From Frankiaceae bacterium (lineage in GTDB: Bacteria; Actinomycetota; Actinomycetes; Mycobacteriales; SCTD01), in NCBI GenBank assembly GCA_026786045.1, contig JAJAYV010000263.1, forward strand, positions 1 to 6,070: DNA of 6,070 bases, given 5' to 3'. The notes below the pieces were generated by a model that saw only the letters and a list, made by a program, of their open reading frames with translations, did no database searches and was not told the origin of the DNA. Both the position numbers and the translations under genes were made by a program. Position 1 is the stretch's first letter, and every line of letters begins with the position of its first letter. This document shows, piece by piece, positions 1-6,070 of this stretch.

Positions 1-327
1 GGCCAGGGCGGCGCCGGTGGAGCCGACGGACACGACGGCGTCCGCCTCGCCGTCGCGCACCAGGCGCGCGGCGACACGGACGGTGGCGTCGCGCTTGGCC
101 CGCACGGCGCGGGCCGGGTCCTCGTCCATCTCGACGACCTGGGTCGCGGCGACGAGCCGGCAGCGGCCGGTGGCGCCGCGCTCGGCGAGCAGCCGCTCGG
201 CCAGCTCGACCGGGCCGACGAGGACGACCTCGACACCCGGCTGCTGGTCGAGCACGAGCAGGGCACCGTCGACGACCGACTCAGGGGCGTGGTCGCCGCC
301 GAGCAGGTCGAGCGCGACGCGCGTCAA
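1..327 (-). CDS. plsX: PlsX, phosphate acyltransferase (acyl-ACP:phosphate), N-terminal part only
   Basis: PlsX converts acyl-ACP and phosphate to acyl-phosphate (reversibly), the acyl donor used by PlsY in the first step of phospholipid synthesis; it is a peripheral membrane protein. The frame stays open to the left edge and gives 109 residues, about a third of the family's usual length of about 330-350. Recognisable elements are the N-terminal VALDLLGGDHAP (residues 4-15, where many bacteria have DAMGGDxAP), the strongly conserved VVEMDEDPARAVRAKRDAT (64-82) and SVGSTGA (100-106), equivalent to the usual SAGNTGA. I chose the TTG at 325-327: it puts the conserved strand right at the N-terminus and is preceded by GAGG five bases upstream. 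No ATG or GTG lies in this frame between the rpmF stop and the TTG. It follows rpmF by 23 nt, the same neighbour order as E. coli rpmF-plsX. Identity is secure; the exact start is less so. Confidence 0.93.
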   Translation of the reverse strand, partial: MTRVALDLLGGDHAPESVVDGALLVLDQQPGVEVVLVGPVELAERLLAERGATGRCRLVAATQVVEMDEDPARAVRAKRDATVRVAARLVRDGEADAVVSVGSTGAALA

Positions 328-350
328 GGGTGCCTCGGGTCGGACGACCG

Positions 351-521
351 TCAGACGGCGAGGACGGTGCGCTTGTCGTAGCGGCCGCACTCCGAGCAGA
401 CCGTGTGCGGCAGCGTCACGTGGCCGCGGTCGCAGGTGGTCAGCGTCGGGGCAGTGGTCTTCCACTGCGCGCGGCGCGAGCGGGTGTTGCTGCGCGACAT
501 CTTGCGCTTCGGGACGGCCAT
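351..521 (-). CDS. rpmF: 50S ribosomal protein L32 (bL32), zinc-ribbon type
   Basis: This encodes a 56-residue protein of normal L32 length, a component of the large ribosomal subunit. The basic N-terminus MAVPKRKMSRSNTRSRRAQW is diagnostic of actinobacterial L32. The C-terminal half carries C30, H34, C42 and C45 (CDRGH then CSECG), so it looks like a metal-binding form. The usual second cysteine at position 33 is glycine, however, with a histidine next to it. The ATG at 519-521 is chosen because L32 begins MAVPK and because a clear Shine-Dalgarno, AGGAGA, sits nine bases upstream. A longer reading upstream from the same frame would add 40 residues that overlap the DUF177 gene in another frame and is not credible. 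The gene starts 4 nt after the DUF177 stop, so the two are very likely cotranscribed and translationally coupled. The DUF177-rpmF-plsX order is widespread in bacteria. Confidence 0.97.
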   Translation of the reverse strand: MAVPKRKMSRSNTRSRRAQWKTTAPTLTTCDRGHVTLPHTVCSECGRYDKRTVLAV

Positions 522-525
522 CTGC

Positions 526-1110
526 TCACTTCTCCTGGTTGTCGGTCGTGCTGGTGCTTCTGGACAGGTCCTGCAGCGCGGCCCACCGGGGGTCCGGAGC
601 GTCGTGCGCGTGGTCCTCCGGCAGGTCGTCGAGCCGCTCACCGCACTCGGTGCACAGCCCGCCGCAGTCCGGCCGGCACAGCGGGGTCAGCGGTAGTGCG
701 AGCACCACCGCGTCACGCAGCACGGGTTCGAGGTCGAGCAGGTCGCCCTCCATCCGGGCCAGGTCCTCGTCGTCCCCCCCGGACTCGCTCTCGGGGTAGG
801 CGAACAGCTCCTGCAGGTCGACCGACAGCGTGTTGCTGACGGCCTCCAGGCAGCGGCCGCACTCCCCCGCGAGCGGGACGGTGGAGACACCGCTCACCAG
901 CACGCCCTCCATGACCGACTCGAGCCTGAGGTCCAGGTCGATGTCGGCACCCGGCGGGACGCCGATGAGCTCGACCCCGATGCCCTCGGGCGCGGGAGCG
1001 GAGAACCGCACCTCTCGCATCGATCCCGGTCGGCGTCCCAGCTCGCGCGTGTCGAGGACCAGGGGCTGACGGGGATCGAGGCGGTGCTGCGACTTCCTGT
1101 TCTCGGGCAC
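526..1110 (-). CDS. DUF177/YceD-family protein, putative 23S rRNA accumulation/ribosome biogenesis factor
   Basis: The 194-residue protein belongs to the DUF177 (YceD) family, which is found next to rpmF in many bacteria. E. coli YceD and its plant homologues have been linked to 23S rRNA accumulation; the molecular mechanism is not settled. Visible family features are RQPLVLDTRELGRRPGS (14-30), the LDLRLESVMEGVLVSG strand region (59-74), a CGRC pair (C84, C87) and a second cysteine cluster CRPDCGGLCTEC (C145, C149, C153, C156). An acidic linker (ESESGGDDEDL, about 108-118) separates them. The cysteines suggest a metal site. The start is the GTG at 1108-1110, because the conserved HRLDPRQPLVLDTRELGRRPG block lies upstream of the internal ATG at residue 31; the upstream AGAGAG is only a weak Shine-Dalgarno. 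A promoter-like sequence lies about 36-64 nt upstream. The stop is 4 nt from rpmF. Family assignment is firm; function is inferred from relatives. Confidence 0.9.
   Translation of the reverse strand: MPENRKSQHRLDPRQPLVLDTRELGRRPGSMREVRFSAPAPEGIGVELIGVPPGADIDLDLRLESVMEGVLVSGVSTVPLAGECGRCLEAVSNTLSVDLQELFAYPESESGGDDEDLARMEGDLLDLEPVLRDAVVLALPLTPLCRPDCGGLCTECGERLDDLPEDHAHDAPDPRWAALQDLSRSTSTTDNQEK
531..536 (-). promoter_or_regulatory. Ribosome binding site of rpmF
   Basis: AGGAGA reads toward the rpmF ATG with nine bases between. It lies inside the last codons of the DUF177 gene (encoding ...NQEK then TGA). It is the strongest Shine-Dalgarno sequence in the window and fixes the L32 start, in line with the high expression expected of a ribosomal protein. 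Confidence 0.8.
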
Positions 1111-1145
1111 GGGGGACTCTCTGGGTCGAACGATGACCGTCGACG

Positions 1146-1174
1146 AGCCTAGCGGACGGCGTCACGGGGGTCGA
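1146..1174 (-). promoter_or_regulatory. Putative sigma-70-type promoter for DUF177-rpmF-plsX
   Basis: Reading on the minus strand, TCGACC (1174-1169, four of six matches to TTGACA) and TAGGCT (1151-1146, the common actinobacterial TAnnnT form of the -10) are separated by exactly 17 bp. A start at about 1140 would leave a leader of about 30 nt before the GTG of the DUF177 gene. The site lies in the only sizeable gap of the window (80 nt, 1111-1190), where a promoter would be expected. A 12-bp imperfect palindrome (1169-1180) covers the -35. I see no terminator hairpin with a T-run in this gap, so read-through from coaD and the coiled-coil gene is also possible. Confidence 0.55.
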
Positions 1175-1190
1175 TCGGCCGCCGCGCGCG

Positions 1191-1646
1191 TCATTCCTCG
1201 CGCAGGTCGTCGTGCTCGGTCTGCCCCGACAGCCGGGCCCGGCCGCGCTCGACGGCGGCGAGGGTCTTGCCGAGCACGACCTCGAAGTTGGCCAGCTTGG
1301 CGTCGACGTAGTCCTCGACCTCGGCCCGCATGACCTCGGCCTCGGCGCGGGCCGCGCCCAGCACCCGCAAGGCCTCGGCGGGGGCCTGCCGGTGGGCGCA
1401 GGTCTGCTCGACCAGCCGGGCCCGCTCGGCCAGCGCCTCCTCCCGCAGCCGCTCGACCTCGGCCCGGCCCTGCTCAAGGACCTGCTCGCGGTCGTCGAGC
1501 AGGCTGTCGGCGGCGGCCAGCGCGCTCGGCAGCAGCGCCCGGACCTGCGCCAAGACCTCGAGGACCTCGCCGCGGTGCACGACCGCCGAGGACGACATCG
1601 GCAGCGTCCGGGCGTCCTCGACGAGCTGCACCAGCCGGTCGAGCAC
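1191..1646 (-). CDS. Conserved actinobacterial coiled-coil protein (often annotated cell division initiation / ATP synthase subunit B-like), function unknown
   Basis: The 151-residue soluble protein has no membrane segment or signal peptide. It resembles the small coiled-coil proteins that sit between coaD and the DUF177 gene in actinobacteria. Annotation pipelines often call these DivIVA-like cell division initiation proteins or F0 subunit b-like because of the helix content. Features are a short conserved N-terminal block LPMSSSAVVHRGEVLEVL (15-32), a long Glu/Arg/Ala-rich helix (about 45-112) likely to form a coiled coil, and the conserved C-terminal block YVDAKLANFEVVLGKTLAAV (113-132). 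The stretch around C83 (QTCAHRQAPAEALR) breaks the charged heptad pattern. The start used is GTG at 1644-1646, with only a weak GAG upstream. A CTG at 1662-1664 would add LADVER, which looks like the start of relatives as I remember them. The coaD stop is 29 nt upstream, so the gene is probably in the recG-rsmD-coaD transcript. I make no functional claim. Confidence 0.8.
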   Translation of the reverse strand: MLDRLVQLVEDARTLPMSSSAVVHRGEVLEVLAQVRALLPSALAAADSLLDDREQVLEQGRAEVERLREEALAERARLVEQTCAHRQAPAEALRVLGAARAEAEVMRAEVEDYVDAKLANFEVVLGKTLAAVERGRARLSGQTEHDDLREE

Positions 1647-1675
1647 CCGCTCGACGTCGGCCAGCCCTGTGGAGG

Positions 1676-2155
1676 TCAGGGCGACGCCAGCCGCTCGGTC
1701 AAGGAGGCCAGCACCCGCTCCGGGACCAGGCCGGAGACGTCGCCGCCGTACGTCGCGACCTCCTTGACCAGGCTGGAGGACAGGAAGGAGTAGAGCGGGT
1801 TGGTCGTCATGAACATCGTCTCGACGCCGGCCAGGCCGTGGTTCATCTGGGCCATCTGCAGCTCGTAGTCGAAGTCGCTGATGGCGCGCAGGCCCTTGAC
1901 GATGACCGGGATGTCGCGCTCGCGGCAGTAGTCGACGAGCAGGCCGTGGAAGCTGTCGACCTTGACGTTGCCGTAGACCTCGGTCACCTCGGCGAGCAGC
2001 GCCATGCGCTCCTCGACGGTGAACAGCGACGACTTCTTCTTGTTCACCAGGACCGCGACGGTGACCTCGTCGTAGATCTTGCTGGCCCGCTCGACGATGT
2101 CGAGGTGGCCCAGGGTCACCGGGTCGAAGGAACCGGGGCAGACGGCCCTTCTCAT
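1676..2155 (-). CDS. coaD: Phosphopantetheine adenylyltransferase (PPAT, CoaD)
   Basis: CoaD transfers AMP from ATP to 4'-phosphopantetheine, giving dephospho-CoA and pyrophosphate, the penultimate step of CoA synthesis in the cytosol. The product has 159 residues, the normal length for this hexameric nucleotidyltransferase. It shows the N-terminal PGSFDPVTLGHLDI with the nucleotide-binding TxGH motif (T14, G16, H17), the conserved VNKKKSSLF lysines near residues 39-41, KGLRAISDFDYE (87-98, including catalytic-region R90) and SFLSSSLVKEVA (123-134), equivalent to the ISSTxVR motif. The start is the ATG at 2153-2155, immediately before the conserved strand. It overlaps the rsmD stop as ATGA, indicating translational coupling. 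A longer frame upstream is low-complexity Arg/Ala sequence, the shadow of rsmD. All key residues look intact, so I expect an active enzyme. Confidence 0.97.
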   Translation of the reverse strand: MRRAVCPGSFDPVTLGHLDIVERASKIYDEVTVAVLVNKKKSSLFTVEERMALLAEVTEVYGNVKVDSFHGLLVDYCRERDIPVIVKGLRAISDFDYELQMAQMNHGLAGVETMFMTTNPLYSFLSSSLVKEVATYGGDVSGLVPERVLASLTERLASP

Positions 2156-2721
2156 GCCTGGCTCACGTCCGGGGACGCTAGCAGCGCGTACCAGAGGGTC
2201 GCCTCGCCGTACCTGCGCTCGCGCACCGGCTCGTACGCAGACGGCCACGCCAGCTCGGGCCCGCGGGAACGCCGCTCGACCGCGACGACGGCGTCCGGGG
2301 CCAGCCACGGCACCAGCAGCTCGAGCACCGGGACGACGTCCAGCTCGTACGGCGGGTCGACGAGCGCGAGGTCGTACCGGGGCTCGGCGTCAACGGCGAG
2401 GAAGCGCTCGACCGGCTGCGCCACGACGAACGCGTCGCGCAAGCCGAGGTGCTCGACGTTCTTGCGCAGGACCGCGACGGCCTCCGGGTCGTCCTCGACG
2501 AGCGTGGTGCTGCGGGCGCCGCGGCTCACCGCCTCGAGCCCGAGCGCGCCGGAGCCGGCGTAGAGGTCGACGACCCGCGCGCCCCCGAGGTCGAGCAGGC
2601 TCTGAAGGCTGCTGAACAGCCCCTCGCGGGCGCGGTCGGAGGTCGGCCGGGTGGTGGTCCCGGCAGGCACCTGGAGGCGGCGGCCCCGGGCGTCGCCGGC
2701 GATGACACGGGTCATGGTCAC
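2152..2721 (-). CDS. rsmD: 16S rRNA (guanine(966)-N(2))-methyltransferase RsmD
   Basis: RsmD methylates N2 of G966 (E. coli numbering) in 16S rRNA during 30S assembly, using S-adenosylmethionine. The 189-residue product is of normal length. It contains RVIAGDARGRRL near the N-terminus, RPTSDRAREGLF (25-36), the SAM-binding motif I VDLYAGSGALGLEA (51-64), the acidic end of the second strand VEDD (75-78), the catalytic DPPYEL (122-127, an NPPY/DPPY motif for exocyclic amine methylation) and the C-terminal RRYGEATLWY (169-178). Two starts are possible: GTG at 2719-2721 and ATG at 2713-2715, two codons later. Neither has a strong Shine-Dalgarno, and the ATG gives MTRVIAG, the more typical beginning. 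It follows recG by 31-37 nt and overlaps coaD by 4 nt. The rsmD-coaD pair is common across bacteria. Confidence 0.95.
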   Translation of the reverse strand: MTMTRVIAGDARGRRLQVPAGTTTRPTSDRAREGLFSSLQSLLDLGGARVVDLYAGSGALGLEAVSRGARSTTLVEDDPEAVAVLRKNVEHLGLRDAFVVAQPVERFLAVDAEPRYDLALVDPPYELDVVPVLELLVPWLAPDAVVAVERRSRGPELAWPSAYEPVRERRYGEATLWYALLASPDVSQA

Positions 2722-2752
2722 AGTCTGCCGGTCGGGTGGGCCGCCAGCTGCC

Positions 2753-4909
<2,157 letters not shown>

Positions 4910-4912
4910 GCG

Positions 4913-6070
4913 CTACTCGACGCCCAGCAGGAGCGGGTAGTGCGGCTGCCCGCCGGCGTAGGTGACGACCTCCGCGGTCGGGTGGGCGCGCGCCACCTGC
5001 TCGGCCAGCCGGTCCGCGAGCGCGGCGCTCGCCTGCTCACCGGTCACGACCGTCACGAGCTCGCCGCCGCCGAGCAGCATCCGGTGCAGCAGCTCAGCGC
5101 CGACCGCCTCGACGTCGTCGCCGATGAGCACCACGTCACCCTCGAGCAGCCCGAGGACGTCGCCGGCGCGGCAGATGCCTGCGCTGGTCGCCGCCTCGCG
5201 CACCGCGGTCGTCACCTCGCCCCAGCGGGTGGAGCCGGCCGCCTCGGCCATCGACGCCACGTCGTCGGCGAAGGGCCGCTGGCCGTCGGCGACCGCGAGC
5301 GCGGCCAGGCCCTGCATCGACGACCGGGTGGGGACGACCGCGACCGACCAGCCCTCGTCGCGGGCGCTCGACGCAGCGGCGGACGCGACACCCAGGCTGT
5401 TGGCGTCGTTGGGCAGCAGGACAACCTCGGCCGCTCCGGCCCGGCGGATCGCGCCGAGCAGCTCGGCCGTGGAGGGGTTGCTCGTCGGCCCGCCCAGCAC
5501 GACCTCGGCGCCGGCCTGGCGGAAGAGCGCGGCGAGCCCCTCGCCGGGGGCGACGGCGACGACGGCCCGGCCGACCGGTCGCTCGTTCATCACCGGGAGG
5601 CGCTCGTCGGCCATCTGGTCGTCGAAGCGGGTGACCGTGATGCGGAACGGCCGCCCGGCGTCGAGGCCGGCCTCCACCGCGGCGCCCACGTCGTTGACAT
5701 GCACGTGCACGTTGAACAGCCCGTCACCGCCGACGACGACGAGCGAGTCGCCCAGCCCCGCCAGAGAGTCCTTAAGGTCCTCGACGTCGCCGTCGGTCGT
5801 GTCGCGGAGCAGGAACTGCACCTCGTACGCGAAGGCATCGCTGCCCGCCTCGCGCGCGGCGACCAGCCCGCTCCGGTCGCGTGGCACGAGCAGCTGGGGC
5901 ACCAGGCCCGCAGCGGCGCACTCGCCCGTGACGACCCGCTCGAGCGCCTCCAGCAGGACGCACAGCCCGCGGCCGCCCGCGTCGACGACCCCGGCGGCCT
6001 TGAGCTGCGGCAGCAGGTCGGGGGTGCGGGCGAGCGAACGGGCGGCGGCCGCCCGGGCCCCGCGCACCAC
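4913..6070 (-). CDS. FakA-like DAK2/EDD-domain protein (putative fatty acid kinase subunit A), N-terminus missing
   Basis: The right edge cuts the gene; 385 C-terminal residues are present, probably missing 150 or more. The family has an N-terminal DhaL/DAK2 ATP-binding domain, a middle domain and a DegV-like C-terminal domain. In Firmicutes, FakA phosphorylates fatty acids held by FakB. Seen here: the end of the DAK2 domain (ARTPDLLPQLKAAGVVDAGG, 14-33), the middle domain with LGDSLVVVGGDGLFNVHVHVN (106-126, including the HVH pair H122/H124), and the C-terminal domain with LGGPTSNPSTAELLGAI (192-208), VVLLPNDANS (216-225) and VVPTRSSMQGLAAL (245-258). The Mg-ATP-binding aspartates would lie in the missing part. 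The TAG stop is 3 nt before recG. Fatty acid kinase activity is an inference from the family: no FakB is in the window, and actinobacterial members are little studied. A GTG at the very edge (6068-6070) is unlikely to be the real start, because the conserved domain is already under way. Confidence 0.88.
   Translation of the reverse strand: MVRGARAAAARSLARTPDLLPQLKAAGVVDAGGRGLCVLLEALERVVTGECAAAGLVPQLLVPRDRSGLVAAREAGSDAFAYEVQFLLRDTTDGDVEDLKDSLAGLGDSLVVVGGDGLFNVHVHVNDVGAAVEAGLDAGRPFRITVTRFDDQMADERLPVMNERPVGRAVVAVAPGEGLAALFRQAGAEVVLGGPTSNPSTAELLGAIRRAGAAEVVLLPNDANSLGVASAAASSARDEGWSVAVVPTRSSMQGLAALAVADGQRPFADDVASMAEAAGSTRWGEVTTAVREAATSAGICRAGDVLGLLEGDVVLIGDDVEAVGAELLHRMLLGGGELVTVVTGEQASAALADRLAEQVARAHPTAEVVTYAGGQPHYPLLLGVE

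Noticed and set aside
17..839. Long open frames on the plus strand opposite plsX, rpmF and DUF177 (up to 260 residues)
   Set aside because: They are rich in Arg, Ser, Thr, Pro and Ala with no recognisable motif, as expected of antisense frames in high-GC DNA, and lie opposite well-identified genes.
1181..1195. GC-rich alternating tract (GCCGCGCGCGT) after the coiled-coil gene as a terminator
   Set aside because: It forms no convincing stem-loop followed by a T-run, so I do not call a terminator.
713..1477. A 254-residue minus-strand frame spanning the DUF177 gene and the coiled-coil gene
   Set aside because: It bridges two recognisable genes in a different frame, has low-complexity composition and runs across the promoter gap.
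2156..2308. N-terminal extension of coaD by 51 residues
   Set aside because: The extra residues are Arg/Ala-rich and overlap the rsmD coding sequence; the ATG in the ATGA overlap puts the CoaD nucleotide-binding motif at its usual place.

Overview
The window looks like a chromosomal housekeeping segment of a high-GC Gram-positive bacterium (Actinomycetota). The DNA is strongly GC-rich, with G or C at most third codon positions. GTG and TTG starts are common, the L32 protein has the actinobacterial N-terminus MAVPKRKMSRSNTRSRRAQW, and the gene order matches actinobacterial recG-rsmD-coaD-DUF177-rpmF loci. I cannot name the genus safely.

Every real gene is on the minus strand, so transcription runs from high to low coordinates. 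In that order: a FakA-like DAK2/EDD-domain protein (5' end outside the window), recG (DNA branch-migration helicase), rsmD (16S rRNA guanine-N2 methyltransferase), coaD (phosphopantetheine adenylyltransferase), a small actinobacterial coiled-coil protein of unknown role, a DUF177/YceD-family protein, rpmF (ribosomal protein L32) and plsX (acyl-ACP:phosphate acyltransferase, cut by the left edge). Coding density is very high. The FakA-like/recG gap is 3 nt, recG/rsmD about 31 nt, rsmD/coaD overlap in an ATGA, coaD/coiled-coil gap 29 nt, DUF177/rpmF 4 nt and rpmF/plsX 23 nt. The only larger gap is 80 nt, between the coiled-coil gene and the DUF177 gene. It holds a plausible sigma-70-type promoter, which suggests DUF177-rpmF-plsX can be transcribed as a unit of its own.

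The genes combine DNA repair (RecG), ribosome assembly (RsmD, the DUF177 protein, L32) and lipid/CoA supply (FakA-like, CoaD, PlsX). FakA-type kinases make acyl-phosphate and PlsX interconverts acyl-phosphate with acyl-ACP, so the two ends of the window touch the same metabolite if the FakA-like protein is a true fatty acid kinase. The layout echoes E. coli yceD-rpmF-plsX and B. subtilis yloV(fakA)...recG-fapR-plsX.

I found no mobile element, CRISPR array, RNA gene, phage or defence gene, and nothing that looks like a new system. The findings are modest: local variants of metal-site residues, a promoter with an overlapping palindrome, start-site questions and an uncharacterised conserved gene.
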